Part shown: positions 21,380 to 29,838 of the stretch, in pieces
Layout: every line of letters starts with the position of its first letter
How positions within the stretch are numbered: position 1 is the stretch's first letter
Origin: a virus
Virus record (IMG/VR): IMGVR_UViG_3300009788_000015
Span: 1-58,953 of that record
Direction: 5' to 3' (one strand)
Length of the DNA: 58,953 nt
Translations under genes and position numbers: made by a program
Notes under the pieces: model-generated
Told to the model about the DNA's origin: nothing
What the model saw: only the letters and a program-made list of their open reading frames with translations
Databases searched by the model: none

Positions 21380-23412
21380 TCACCCGTGGGCCGGGCCGTA
21401 AGTCCTGGCTCCGTAAGGACGTAGCTCCGATTCTTGTCCTCGCCCGCCTTTGCGAGCCACCCGGCCACCACCGCCGCGTCCACCCGCCGCCGCGCCTGCT
21501 TCGGCGAGCAGCTGAGTAGCGACGCCAGCTCGGCGCGCGGGGTCACCAGTCCGACCCGCTCGCGGACCACGGCGAGCAGCCCGTCGTCCACCTCGGGGAA
21601 CATGTCGGCCACGCTGGCCTGCCGGTCGACGAACGTCACGGCCGTCACCGGGCGGCCCCGGTCGTCCTCGCCTAGCTGCACCGGCAGCAACACGCCCTCG
21701 ATCCTGTCCGGGCGGGCCCAGTCCTTGTGCTTGTGGGGGGTGGCGTAGGCGGCCGAGCCGCCGCCGGGCCTGGTGACCTCGAAGGAGGCGTCCAGGGCCG
21801 CGCCCATGGCCGAGCTGCCCCGGCCCCTACCCTTGTCGGCGTGCCCGGTGTGGTGGACCAGGAGCACCAGGGCGCCCGTCTCGCGGACCAGGGCGTCGAC
21901 CTGGTCGACGAAGGCGCCCATGTCCTCGCTCGAGTTCTCGTTGCCCGGCCCGAAGTTCCGCGCCTGGGTGTCCAACACGATCAGCGCCGGCGGCTCGCCC
22001 GGCTCGGCGTTCAGGACCGCCCGGACCTCCCGGGCCCACCTGGCCCGGTTCTCGGGCAGCAGCAGGGCCCCGGGCCGGGTGGACAGGTAGACCGGCAGGT
22101 CGTGGGGGCGCAGCGTGGGGTCCACCTGGTCGAGCTGGGCCTCGAACCGCCGGCCGAGGCCGTCGAGGCCCTCGCCAGCGACGTAGAACACCCGGCCGGG
22201 CCGGTCGAGCTCGTAGCCGTGCCAGTCCATTCCGGCGGCGACGTGGATCGCCAGGGACACGACCATGGCCGTCTTGCCCGAGCTCGGGTCGCCGAAGAAC
22301 TGGGCCATGCCCCTGGCCGGCAGCAGCCCGTGCAGCAGGAACTGGGCGCGGCGGCCGCGCTCGATGGCGTCGGCGAGCTGCAGGAACCAACCACCGGTGG
22401 GGGCGTCCTGCCTTTGTGGCGGCCGCCAACTTGGCAGGTCGAACCCGTCGTCGAAGGTGGCCCGCAGCCTGCCCGGGCCCTTGGCGTGGGTGCGGCAGAG
22501 GTCGGCCGTGACCCAGTCCTCGCGGCCGTAGCGGGCCGGGTCCCGGCTCTCCACCTCGCCCCGGCCGTAGGCGGTCTCGTGGATCAGGAACGATGCGGCC
22601 TCGGCGACGTGGTCCCTGGCCGCCCGCAGGACGGCCACCTCCAGCTCCTGGAAGCCCTCCGAGGCGGACGGGTGCCCCATGGCTTCCCAGTAACCGGCCG
22701 CCAGGTGGGCGATCCTACCGTTCTTGGGCAGCCGCTGGGCGACCTCGCCGCGCCGGGGTGGTGGGCCCTGGCCATCGGGCCGCGCCGCCCCGGACACCGC
22801 CCCGGCGTCCATCTGGGCCCCGTAGCGCTGCCGCAGCCAGCCCAGGCCGCCGGGCGCCGGCAGCGGCTCGGCCGAGGTGCCCTTGAGCTGGTCGCCGGTC
22901 ACGGTCACGTACTGGGCGGGCCCGCAGCCGAAGACCTGGATCTCGGGCGCCTTGTCGATGGGGCTATCCGCCGGCACCCGGATAATCGGCACCGGCGGCG
23001 GGAGCGCGGGGACGACCACGAACGTGCGCAGCCCGGTGCCGGACGGGCTGACCTCGGTGTAGCTGTTCAGGAAGGCGTCGAGGACGAACTGGGCCCAGGG
23101 CACCACCTGGCCGTCGAAGTAGCAGGCGTCCAGATCCAGCGCCAGCAGGAAGCCGTCCGGGACCTCGACGCCACCGGTGAAGACGAAGCCGCGGCCCCCG
23201 TCGGGGCCGCACTCCACGTTCTGCACGTTCTTGAACGTGCGGCGGTTTGCCTCGTCCTTCGTGCTGCCCGCCGGCTTCTTGGTGAGCCTGCCGCCCGCGT
23301 TCTGCTCCAGGCGCCACGTGGTCCAGCGCGGGATTCGCCGCAACATCTCGGGTATTTGGGCGCGCCGTGGGTCGTTGGACTCCCTACCGCGCGTCCCTTT
23401 GGTGTTTGGCAT
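21349..23412 (-). CDS. RepA-type replicative helicase with N-terminal primase-like region
   Basis: A 687-aa product starting MPNTKGTRGRESND at 23412. The N-terminal half (LALDLDACYFDGQVVPW, SPSGTGLRTFVV, EIQVFGCGPAQYVTVTG) resembles the primase/polymerase-like domain often fused to phage helicases. The C-terminal half is a RecA-fold ATPase: Walker A GDPSSGKT at ~372-379, VFYVAGEG, Walker B LIVLDTQARNF and VLLVHHTGHADKGRG, the RepA/hexameric helicase pattern. The last ~70 aa look like a winged helix (ELASLLSCSPKQARRRVDAAV). It overlaps the RusA gene (GTGA). Probably the origin-unwinding enzyme; the 11-mer repeats begin at its 3' end. Ends GDLLS. Confidence 0.85.
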   Translation of the reverse strand: MPNTKGTRGRESNDPRRAQIPEMLRRIPRWTTWRLEQNAGGRLTKKPAGSTKDEANRRTFKNVQNVECGPDGGRGFVFTGGVEVPDGFLLALDLDACYFDGQVVPWAQFVLDAFLNSYTEVSPSGTGLRTFVVVPALPPPVPIIRVPADSPIDKAPEIQVFGCGPAQYVTVTGDQLKGTSAEPLPAPGGLGWLRQRYGAQMDAGAVSGAARPDGQGPPPRRGEVAQRLPKNGRIAHLAAGYWEAMGHPSASEGFQELEVAVLRAARDHVAEAASFLIHETAYGRGEVESRDPARYGREDWVTADLCRTHAKGPGRLRATFDDGFDLPSWRPPQRQDAPTGGWFLQLADAIERGRRAQFLLHGLLPARGMAQFFGDPSSGKTAMVVSLAIHVAAGMDWHGYELDRPGRVFYVAGEGLDGLGRRFEAQLDQVDPTLRPHDLPVYLSTRPGALLLPENRARWAREVRAVLNAEPGEPPALIVLDTQARNFGPGNENSSEDMGAFVDQVDALVRETGALVLLVHHTGHADKGRGRGSSAMGAALDASFEVTRPGGGSAAYATPHKHKDWARPDRIEGVLLPVQLGEDDRGRPVTAVTFVDRQASVADMFPEVDDGLLAVVRERVGLVTPRAELASLLSCSPKQARRRVDAAVVAGWLAKAGEDKNRSYVLTEPGLTARPTGEGQQIGDLLS

Positions 23413-23558
23413 CGCCGCCCTGAATGCACCGGCGCGGTCGACCCGCCGGGGCGCCAATGCTGCCGTCGAGTGGGCGCCCGGGCAAGAGAGAAAAGCCAAC
23501 TGTTCCGTGGACCCGGCGCGGCCGCGCAGCTACCGTTTTTGGCCCACCTGCAGCCGCC
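23413..23558. promoter_or_regulatory. Divergent intergenic region (early control region)
   Basis: These 146 bp separate the leftward RepA gene from the rightward SNF2 helicase gene and are the only divergent junction of the two transcription blocks. They contain one GTTGGCTTTTC copy on the leftward strand (23490-23500). On the rightward strand a TACCGT box (~23531-23536) precedes the helicase ATG without a clear -35. Promoters in both directions are expected from the layout. Confidence 0.6.
23490..23500 (-). promoter_or_regulatory. GTTGGCTTTTC intergenic motif, copy 1
   Basis: One of five copies of GTTGGCTTT[T]C, all intergenic and all on the leftward strand. Here no good -10 box is found 17-18 bp downstream, so at this site it may be a protein-binding operator or a promoter needing an activator. 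It lies about 80 nt upstream of the RepA start. Confidence 0.45.
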
Positions 23559-24980
23559 ATGCTCGCCCTCTACCCATACCAAAAGACCGGCGCCGACTGG
23601 CTCGCCGAGCGCGCGCGGGGCTGCCTGTTCGACGAGATGGGGATGGGCAAGACCATCACCGCAATCCGTGGTGCTGGACAGGCCGGCGCCCACCACATCT
23701 TGGTATTGGTGCCGACGGTCGTGCTCTGGAACTGGGAGCGCGAGTTCAAGAGGTGGGCACCAGCGGCCGACGTCCAGGTGCTCGAATCGGGGCGCGACCA
23801 GGTCGTGGACCGCCCGCGGGCGGCGAAGAAGCTCGGCGTCCTCGGCCCGCAGCACGACGTCGTCGTCACCACCCACGGCCTGATCCTGCGGCCCGCGATC
23901 TTCTCGCAGCTCGTGGCGCGACGGTGGGATCTGCTGGTCGTCGACGAGTGCCACTTCTTCAGGGGCCCCGAGGCGAAGCGAACGAACCGGCTCTACAACC
24001 TCGAACGGCCGGCGGTCCCCGACGCCGGGCTAGACATGGAGGTGAAGGCGCTGGCGGACGCCGCATTCCGCGTCTGGCTGCTGTCCGGGACGCCGATGCC
24101 CAACCACGTCGGCGAGCTCTGGACCCATCTGCGCGGCCTGTTCCCCGAGCGAATCAGGAACGTCAAGCTCAAGCCCGCGAGCCACGCCGCGTTCCTCGAC
24201 GCCTACTGCGTCACGAGGGAGACGAAGTACGGGCCCAAGGTCGTCCACAACAAGAACCTGGGTCACTTGAGGAAGAGGCTGCGCGGCATCGTGCTGCGCC
24301 GGATGAAGAAGGACCACCTCAAGGACCTGCCGCCGATCCGCTACGAGCTCGTCACCCTCAAGCCGCGCAAGATGCCGTGGGAGCTGAAGGTCCTCGACGG
24401 CCGGCTGCGCCCCAAGCTCGTGGAGGCGGCGAAGGAGGGCCTCGGTGACGATGCCGGCCCCGACGCCGCCTGGCGCGCGCTCAGGGGCGAGGAGGACTTC
24501 ACGCGGCTGCGCCGCATGATCGGGCTGGCGAAGCTGGAGCCGGTGGTCGAGCTGCTGTCCATGGAGCTGGAGTCGCGCGCCTTGGACAAGGTCGTGCTCT
24601 TCGCGCATCACGTGGAGACGATCAGCATGGCGGCGGACGCGCTGGCGAAGTTCGGCGCGATCGTCATCACCGGGGCGACACCGGCGCGCCGGCGCCAGGA
24701 TCTGATCGACGCCTTCCAGCAGCGCCCGAGCGTGCGGGTCGCGGTGTGCAACATCGTGGCCGCCGGCACCGGCACGACGATGACGGCCGCCGCCGACGTG
24801 CTCTTCCTGGAGGCGTCGTTCGTGCCCGGCGAGAACGCGCAGGCCGCGCAGCGCGTCCATCGCATTGGCCAGGACGCCAAGGTGCGGGTGCGGTTCGTGG
24901 CGCTGGCCGGCACCAGCGACGAGGACCTGGTGCGCGCGCTGCGCAGGAAGACCGAGATGATCCGCGAGGTACTGAACTGA
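23559..24980 (+). CDS. SNF2-type DNA helicase/ATPase
   Basis: A 473-aa product starting MLALYPYQKTGADWLAERA. Helicase motifs in order: Q-like/motif I GCLFDEMGMGKTITA (Walker A at ~25-32), Ia LVLVPTVVLWNWEREF, II LLVVDECHFF (DECH), III WLLSGTPMPNHVGELW, IV KVVLFAHHVET, V NIVAAGTGTTMTAAADVLFLE, VI QAAQRVHRIGQ. This is the compact phage SNF2/SWI2 form, used as a replication or recombination translocase. It is the first gene of the rightward block. An in-frame upstream extension is Arg-rich and unlikely to be translated. Confidence 0.9.
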   Translation: MLALYPYQKTGADWLAERARGCLFDEMGMGKTITAIRGAGQAGAHHILVLVPTVVLWNWEREFKRWAPAADVQVLESGRDQVVDRPRAAKKLGVLGPQHDVVVTTHGLILRPAIFSQLVARRWDLLVVDECHFFRGPEAKRTNRLYNLERPAVPDAGLDMEVKALADAAFRVWLLSGTPMPNHVGELWTHLRGLFPERIRNVKLKPASHAAFLDAYCVTRETKYGPKVVHNKNLGHLRKRLRGIVLRRMKKDHLKDLPPIRYELVTLKPRKMPWELKVLDGRLRPKLVEAAKEGLGDDAGPDAAWRALRGEEDFTRLRRMIGLAKLEPVVELLSMELESRALDKVVLFAHHVETISMAADALAKFGAIVITGATPARRRQDLIDAFQQRPSVRVAVCNIVAAGTGTTMTAAADVLFLEASFVPGENAQAAQRVHRIGQDAKVRVRFVALAGTSDEDLVRALRRKTEMIREVLN

Positions 24981-25276
24981 TGGCCGCCGAAGAGTGCGCC
25001 AGGTGCTCCGTGTGCGACGAGGAGCTGCGCGGGAAGACCTGGATCGGGCTCAACCGCTTCGTGCTGGGCACGAAGCTCGGCACGTGCATGTCAGAACTGC
25101 ACGACGAGCACGGTGTGTGCCAGTGGCACCTGGGAGAGGTCCCCGCCGACGACCGCATGTCCGGCGCGTTGCTGTGCTGGCCAATCTGCGCCGCCACCTT
25201 CATCGGCATGCGGCTGGTAGAGGTGGAGCGTGAGTTCGAGCAACAGGGAAAGTCCCCCGAACCCAGAGGTGAATGA
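24980..25276 (+). CDS. Cys/His-rich hypothetical protein (98 aa)
   Basis: The ATG overlaps the helicase stop (TGATG). The N-terminus CARCSVCDEELRGKTW and a later CMSELHDEHGVCQWHLG supply Cys and His ligands for one or two zinc sites. The C-terminus is helical (GMRLVEVEREFEQQ). Coupling to the helicase suggests a replication-time role, but no family is recognised. Confidence 0.65.
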   Translation: MAAEECARCSVCDEELRGKTWIGLNRFVLGTKLGTCMSELHDEHGVCQWHLGEVPADDRMSGALLCWPICAATFIGMRLVEVEREFEQQGKSPEPRGE

Positions 25277-25677
25277 TGCAGACGCATCGAGACGACGACG
25301 CCCCCGACTCCGAGGCGTTGAAGAGGTTCCGCGAGGCCTTCGGCGACCAGCCGCATGTCCACGCGGACGAGCCCCGAAAGCTCCACGACGTGCTGCGGGA
25401 CCGCAGGCTCGCCGAGCTGAGGGACAAGGCGGCGAAGATGGTGGCGGCCGGCGAGAGCCAGATCACCGCCGGCGCGCCCGGGGAGGCGGAGGTGTTCTGC
25501 AGGTGCATCGGGCGGGTCACTGTGCGCAAGTTGCCGCGCGACCCGCTCTGCACGAGGATCTCCGTGGGCGGGATGCCCGGTGACGACTCGACCAACTACC
25601 TGGTCTACCGGGGCGATGGCGCCGAGGTCCGGCGCCTGCTCACCGAGGCGCTCGACTCCATGGGGGACCTGCCTTGA
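25273..25677 (+). CDS. Hypothetical protein (134 aa)
   Basis: Start ATGATG overlaps the previous stop. The N-terminal half is charged and helical (ALKRFREAFGDQPHVH, RRLAELRDKAAKMVAAGE); the second half is beta-rich (RVTVRKLPRDPLC, NYLVYRGDGAEVRRLLTEAL). It is part of a run of seven short, overlapping rightward genes. No function can be assigned. Confidence 0.65.
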   Translation: MMQTHRDDDAPDSEALKRFREAFGDQPHVHADEPRKLHDVLRDRRLAELRDKAAKMVAAGESQITAGAPGEAEVFCRCIGRVTVRKLPRDPLCTRISVGGMPGDDSTNYLVYRGDGAEVRRLLTEALDSMGDLP

Positions 25678-25904
25678 GCAAAGACGGCCCCATCTTCGAG
25701 AAGTTCAAGGTCGAGCGCACCGACGGCGGGCACCTCCCCGGCAGGAAGCACCACGGCTGCTTCTACTGGGTGCTCGACGTCACCCACGACCCGCACGCGC
25801 GCGCGGCGTTGGTCACCTACGAGATGGCGTGCCGCCTGACCCACCCGCAGCTGGCCGACGAACTGCGGCACTTGATCTGCGAGCTCGAAGGGGGATCGGA
25901 CTGA
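25674..25904 (+). CDS. Hypothetical protein (76 aa)
   Basis: TTG start overlapping the preceding stop (TTGA). The product contains GRKHHGCFYWVLDVTHDPHAR and TYEMACRLTHPQLADELRHLI; this HHGCxYWVLD pattern recurs in short genes of many phages, where it remains uncharacterised. Conserved His/Cys/Asp residues could bind metal. Confidence that it is a gene is good; function is unknown. Confidence 0.7.
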   Translation: MSKDGPIFEKFKVERTDGGHLPGRKHHGCFYWVLDVTHDPHARAALVTYEMACRLTHPQLADELRHLICELEGGSD

Positions 25905-26131
25905 TGCCACACCAGATACTGCTGAGCGACGCGGAAATTGAGTCCGGGCTGAACCGGGTCCAGCGCGCCGAAGCCCTGATCCTCCAGCTCCCCGCGGACC
26001 ACGACGGCCGCAACACGTGGCTGCTCAACTTCGGCGTGGACATAGAGGCCCGGAGGCGCCGGGGCATGCGCGGCATCTGCTGGGACCACATGCGACGGTG
26101 CGCCAAATCCTACGAGGAGCCAGAGCAGTGA
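25904..26131 (+). CDS. Hypothetical protein (75 aa)
   Basis: ATG overlapping the upstream stop (TGATG). The product (MPHQILLSDAEIESGLNRVQRAEALILQL...) is mainly helical with a basic cluster (EARRRRGMRGICWDHMRR). Its boundaries are set by overlaps on both sides. Function unknown. Confidence 0.65.
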   Translation: MPHQILLSDAEIESGLNRVQRAEALILQLPADHDGRNTWLLNFGVDIEARRRRGMRGICWDHMRRCAKSYEEPEQ

Positions 26132-26412
26132 GGCACCCCAAGGTGACGGAGCTGGCCGACGCGCTCATCGTGGTCGGCGACCTGATCGAGGAGCTGGTCA
26201 AGGAGAAGATCCAGGTCGACCTGCAGGTCTGGCACGACGGTGGCGGCACGTCGATGCTGCTGCGCGAGCTGAGCGGCGAGTTCGAACTGCGGGCGTCGAC
26301 CGTCTATACCGTCGAGCCCGAGGAAGTCGAGGAGCCTAAAGAGCCCGAGCCGTCAGTGGGCGAGGTGGTCCTGCAGGCCGACTTCGAGGTCCCACCGCAG
26401 GAGAAAGACTGA
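26128..26412 (+). CDS. Hypothetical acidic protein (94 aa)
   Basis: GTG start overlapping the previous stop (GTGA). Helical N-terminus (KVTELADALIVVGDLIEELVKEKIQ), then strands (DLQVWHDGGGTSMLL) and a Glu/Pro-rich linker (EPEEVEEPKEPEPSVGE). It may be a small protein-protein interaction module. No family recognised. Confidence 0.65.
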   Translation: MRHPKVTELADALIVVGDLIEELVKEKIQVDLQVWHDGGGTSMLLRELSGEFELRASTVYTVEPEEVEEPKEPEPSVGEVVLQADFEVPPQEKD

Positions 26413-26414
26413 CG

Positions 26415-26783
26415 ATGCGCGACCCCTACAAGCACGACGTCGCCGGCACCAGCTACATCAGGGGCGTCACCGACTTCAACTTCGAGGCGCTGTTCGTGGT
26501 GGTGGCGATGGTGGTGCCCAGCGGGGACTTCCGCGGCGCCATCAAGAGCATCGTGATGCACCCGACCGTCCTTGCGAGGTACCTCCTGCTGCGCCTGGAA
26601 GTGGAGGTCCCGGCGGTGGTCGCAGAGAAGGTCATGAGGGCGATCCAGGCCGACGCGGGGACGCTGCTCGGCATGCCGATCGTGGTGGACTCGAGCGCGC
26701 CCCGCCACGGGGACACCTACCACACCAAGGTCACGGCGCGCGACGGGCGCACCGGCGTCCTGGTGACGAGGGAGGGACGGTGA
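26415..26783 (+). CDS. Hypothetical protein (122 aa)
   Basis: ATG 2 nt after the previous stop. The product has a hydrophobic middle (EALFVVVAMVVPSG) and a helical segment (LARYLLLRLEVEVPAVVAEKVMRAIQAD), but no clear membrane span. It is one of the unassigned early genes. Confidence 0.65.
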   Translation: MRDPYKHDVAGTSYIRGVTDFNFEALFVVVAMVVPSGDFRGAIKSIVMHPTVLARYLLLRLEVEVPAVVAEKVMRAIQADAGTLLGMPIVVDSSAPRHGDTYHTKVTARDGRTGVLVTREGR

Positions 26784-27094
26784 TGGCCGACCTGACCGAA
26801 GACCAACGCGTGGAGCTCGTCGCCGCCCTGCGGCTGCTCGCGGACCACCATGAGGAGTCGGGCGCGATCACAGGCGGCAAGAAACTCGACGACGCCCGCA
26901 TGGTGGTCACCTGCAGCGTGACCCGATACGCCATGGCGATGTTCGTCCAAGGCCTCGCGCACGGCGGCTACGTCAAGGAGGGCGCCTACCAGGACGAGCT
27001 GCTGCAGCGCGCCAGGAACCTGTTCGCTGGCCGCGGTTTCGCCACCGACGCTGAAGTCCGGGAAGGCTCGGAGACACACGACCTACTCAGTTGA
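26783..27094 (+). CDS. Hypothetical protein sharing a C-terminal domain with the next gene
   Basis: A 103-aa product from the ATG overlapping the previous stop (an alternative GTG lies one codon earlier). Residues ~45-103 (YAMAMFVQGLAHGGYVKEG, DELLQRARNLFAGRGFATDAEV, ending HDLLS) align by eye with the C-terminus of 27114-27623 (IAMAKLFKRIVAEGYVRED, KELLDRARNMEHGRGFITDEEL, ending EDLLA). The two genes thus look like partial paralogues. The role of the shared module is unknown. Confidence 0.7.
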   Translation: MADLTEDQRVELVAALRLLADHHEESGAITGGKKLDDARMVVTCSVTRYAMAMFVQGLAHGGYVKEGAYQDELLQRARNLFAGRGFATDAEVREGSETHDLLS

Positions 27095-27113
27095 AACCCA
27101 CGCATCCTGACGC

Positions 27114-27623
27114 ATGACGCACCGCGAGAGCCAGACCCTCGCTTACCACCGCATCCGCGACAACGGACTGCTGTCCCGCCTGCGGTTCCTGGTCTACGAA
27201 GCGATCTACAAGCACCAGGGCGAGGACGGCGTGACGAGCGGCGAACTTGACCGCATCATCTCGCGAGACGTGAACGCGTGGACGCGCAGCGCATCGCCCC
27301 GCCTTGGGGAGCTCGTCGACCTGGGCACGATCGAAGAGCTGCCGTTGAGGCCCTGCCGGGAGACCGGGCAGACAGTCATCGCGTACCGCACGACCGGCGA
27401 GCTACCAAACCCCGATGGACTGCACAGGGTCCGGCCCTTCGACTCGAAGCGATGCGCAATCGCCATGGCCAAGCTGTTCAAGCGCATCGTCGCCGAGGGC
27501 TACGTGCGCGAGGACCACGAAAAAGAGCTACTGGACCGGGCCCGCAACATGGAACATGGGCGCGGCTTCATCACTGACGAAGAACTATGGCAACAACAAC
27601 AGGTAGAGGACCTCCTAGCATGA
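27114..27623 (+). CDS. Putative winged-helix protein (169 aa)
   Basis: Residues ~20-95 (RFLVYEAIYKHQGEDGVTSGEL, SASPRLGELVDLGTIEELP, QTVIAYRTTGELP) have the pattern of a winged helix: start helices, recognition helix after GELDR, then a beta wing. This fold is common in phage regulators and replication initiators. Residues ~110-169 are the module shared with the upstream gene. It may bind DNA near the recombination genes that follow. Confidence 0.65.
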   Translation: MTHRESQTLAYHRIRDNGLLSRLRFLVYEAIYKHQGEDGVTSGELDRIISRDVNAWTRSASPRLGELVDLGTIEELPLRPCRETGQTVIAYRTTGELPNPDGLHRVRPFDSKRCAIAMAKLFKRIVAEGYVREDHEKELLDRARNMEHGRGFITDEELWQQQQVEDLLA

Positions 27624-28030
27624 ACGTCACGATCAACATTGGCATCACGGCAGCGACCAACCTGGACCACCTAGCGCAGGCCATCGGCTACATGCGCAGC
27701 ATCGAGGAAGGCTGCGAGGTGGCGGCGACCGAGGCGCCCGAGCCCAAGAAGGACGACGTCGCCGCGAAGGCCGCGGCGAAGAAGGCGGCCGCCTCGAAGA
27801 GGCGGGCGGCCGCGAAGAAGACCGCCGAGATCGTGGACGACGACCCGCTCGGCGTCGGCGAAGACGCCGACGGCCCGACCCTCGACGAGGTCAAGGAGGC
27901 GGTGCGCGGCTTCATCGCCGACAACTCGGTCGAGGCCATGAAGGAGCTGCTCGGCGAGTTCGGGGCCAAGAAGCTGAGCGAGCTTGACGAGGCCAAATAC
28001 GGCGAGCTGGTGCAGCGCCTGGCGACGTGA
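27620..28030 (+). CDS. Hypothetical Lys/Ala-rich protein preceding the nuclease gene
   Basis: A 136-aa product starting MNVTINIGITAATNLDHLAQ, overlapping the upstream stop (ATGA). Residues ~40-75 are Lys/Ala-rich (AKAAAKKAAASKRRAAAKK), a histone-like basic tail, followed by an acidic linker and a helical C-terminus (EVKEAVRGFIADNSVEAMKELLGEF). Genes of this form often precede DUF2800/DUF2815 genes in phages, which suggests a role with DNA recombination proteins. Confidence 0.7.
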   Translation: MNVTINIGITAATNLDHLAQAIGYMRSIEEGCEVAATEAPEPKKDDVAAKAAAKKAAASKRRAAAKKTAEIVDDDPLGVGEDADGPTLDEVKEAVRGFIADNSVEAMKELLGEFGAKKLSELDEAKYGELVQRLAT

Positions 28031-29217
28031 GCGGCCACGCCGAGCTCGCACCGTCCGCATCCGAGCGGTGGACCCGGTGCCCGGGCAGCGTCGGGCTCTG
28101 CCGCGGCATCCCCGACGAGGGCTCGCCGGCGGCGCGCGAGGGCACCTTCGCCCACGCCGTCGCCGAGCGGTGCCTCAAGAGCGGCCTGCAGGCCGAGGCC
28201 ATGCTCGACAGCACCGATGGCGAGTTCACCTGCGACGGGGACATGGTCGGGCACGTCCAGACCTACATCGACGCCGTGCTCGACGTGGAGCCCGCGCGGG
28301 GCTGCGAGCCGGCGTTCGAGGTGAAGGTCACCCTAACTGGCGTGCGCAACGACATCCACGGCACCCTCGACGCAATGGTGCTGGCGCCGGGCAACGTCCT
28401 GCACGTGTTCGACCTCAAGTACGGCAGCGGCGTGTTCGTCGACGTCGAGGACAACCCCCAGCTCAAGATATACGCGCTCGGGGTTCTGCTGACCTTCGGG
28501 TCTCTGATGTCCAAGGTGGAGGAGGTCGTGCTGCACGTCGTGCAGCCGCGCCACCACCGCGGCGGGCACAGCCTGTGGACCGTGGGCGCGGTCGAGCTGC
28601 GCGCGTGGGGCTCGGTGGTGCTCAAGGAGGCGGCCAGGCTCACCGACGACCCGGCGGCGGCACTGCACGCCGGCGAGTGGTGCGGCTTCTGCCGCGCGAA
28701 GCCGATCTGCCCTGAGCTCAGGCGGGCGTCGCTGGAGCACGCGGGCCAGCTGTTCACCGACGAGACCATGGAGGCCCCCGCGAAGGTGCCCCCAAAGCCC
28801 GAGTCCCTCGGCCCCGAGGAGCTGGCCACGGCGCTGGCCGCCTTCCCGGTCATCGAGCAGTGGATCAGGGCCGAGCGCGAGCACGCCTACGGCCTCGCCG
28901 CGGGCGGCTCCGCGCCGCCCGGCTTCAAGCTCGTCGCCAAGGTCGGCAACCGCAGGTGGAAGGACGAGGCCGACGCCGCGGCGGCGCTGGAGATGTTCCT
29001 CCCGGACGGCAAGGAGCCGTGGCAGGAGCGCCGGCTCCTGTCACCGGCGCAGGCCGAGAAGCTGCTCGGAAAAGGCGACAAGAAGGTCGTCGCTGGGCTC
29101 ACCACCAAGCCCCATACTGGAAGCGTCCTGGTACCCGTGGCCGACAAACGCCCCGCGCTCGTGCGCGCGGACGTGTTCGACGACGGGGCCGCACTAACCA
29201 ACACTGACCAACCCTAA
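28027..29217 (+). CDS. DUF2800 family Cas4-like (PD-(D/E)xK) nuclease
   Basis: A 396-aa product with GTG start (GTGA overlap). Hallmarks of the family: HAELAPSASERWTRCPGSV at the N-terminus with the first Cys, GTFAHAVAERCL, an active-site region with GTLDAMVLAPGNVLHVFDLKYGSG (D...D-x-K), and a C-terminal CGFCRAKPICPEL Cys cluster expected to bind an iron-sulfur centre. It is probably the 5'-3' exonuclease partner of the ssDNA-binding protein encoded next, forming a phage recombination or replication-repair pair. Confidence 0.85.
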   Translation: MSGHAELAPSASERWTRCPGSVGLCRGIPDEGSPAAREGTFAHAVAERCLKSGLQAEAMLDSTDGEFTCDGDMVGHVQTYIDAVLDVEPARGCEPAFEVKVTLTGVRNDIHGTLDAMVLAPGNVLHVFDLKYGSGVFVDVEDNPQLKIYALGVLLTFGSLMSKVEEVVLHVVQPRHHRGGHSLWTVGAVELRAWGSVVLKEAARLTDDPAAALHAGEWCGFCRAKPICPELRRASLEHAGQLFTDETMEAPAKVPPKPESLGPEELATALAAFPVIEQWIRAEREHAYGLAAGGSAPPGFKLVAKVGNRRWKDEADAAAALEMFLPDGKEPWQERRLLSPAQAEKLLGKGDKKVVAGLTTKPHTGSVLVPVADKRPALVRADVFDDGAALTNTDQP

Positions 29218-29234
29218 AAGCTGAGGAAACTACC

Positions 29235-29825
29235 ATGGCAGAACTAGGACCCACTGAGATCGTCACGCCCCCGCTGCGTCTCGCGTTCCCCGCCCTCTTC
29301 GAGCCTAAGCCGGTCGCGAAGGGCAAGAGCGACGAGATGTACCAGGCGGTGCTGCTGCTCCCGCCCGACACCGACCTCAAGCCCTTCGCCGCGTGCATCA
29401 AGGCGGCGGCGCTGGAGAAGTTCGGCAAGCTGCCGCCGATGGCGGCGGACAAGAACCCCATCAAGAGCTGCGCGGGCAAGTCGCAGTTCGCGGGCTACGA
29501 CGAGGGGTGGCATTACATCAACACGAAGTCCAAGTTCGAGCCGACGGTCGTGGACCAGCGGCGGCAGTCGATCATCGACCCCAAGATGATCTTCGCCGGC
29601 TGCTGGTGTCGGTTCCACATCAACGCCTTCGCCTACGACCACCCCCAGGGCGGCAAGGGCGTCAGCTTCGGGCTCAACGCCGTGCAGCTGGTCCGCGAGG
29701 ACGAGCGGCTCGACGGGCGCAAGACCGCCGAGGAGGTGTTCGACCCCATCGAGGTCGAGGGCGACGAGGACGTGGCCTTCCAGGAGGCCGCCACCGAGAC
29801 CGACGCCGAGGCGCTGTTCGGCTAG
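29235..29825 (+). CDS. DUF2815 family single-stranded DNA-binding protein
   Basis: A 196-aa product. The family pattern is clear: early RLAFPALFEPKPV, then YQAVLLLPPDTDLK, IKSCAGKSQFAGYDEGWHYINTKSK, and FAGCWCRFHINAFAYDHPQGGKGVSFGLNAVQLV, an OB-like beta barrel. The C-terminus is acidic and ends AEALFG, as in ssDNA-binding proteins that use an acidic tail. The ribosome site (GAGG) is adequate. Its neighbours (DUF2800 nuclease, polymerase) fit a replication role. Confidence 0.85.
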   Translation: MAELGPTEIVTPPLRLAFPALFEPKPVAKGKSDEMYQAVLLLPPDTDLKPFAACIKAAALEKFGKLPPMAADKNPIKSCAGKSQFAGYDEGWHYINTKSKFEPTVVDQRRQSIIDPKMIFAGCWCRFHINAFAYDHPQGGKGVSFGLNAVQLVREDERLDGRKTAEEVFDPIEVEGDEDVAFQEAATETDAEALFG

Positions 29826-29838
29826 GAGCGTGCCGCAG

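Noticed and set aside
21727-23883. 718-codon plus-strand frame opposite RepA
   Set aside because: It runs antisense to a clear helicase and has no family-like sequence.
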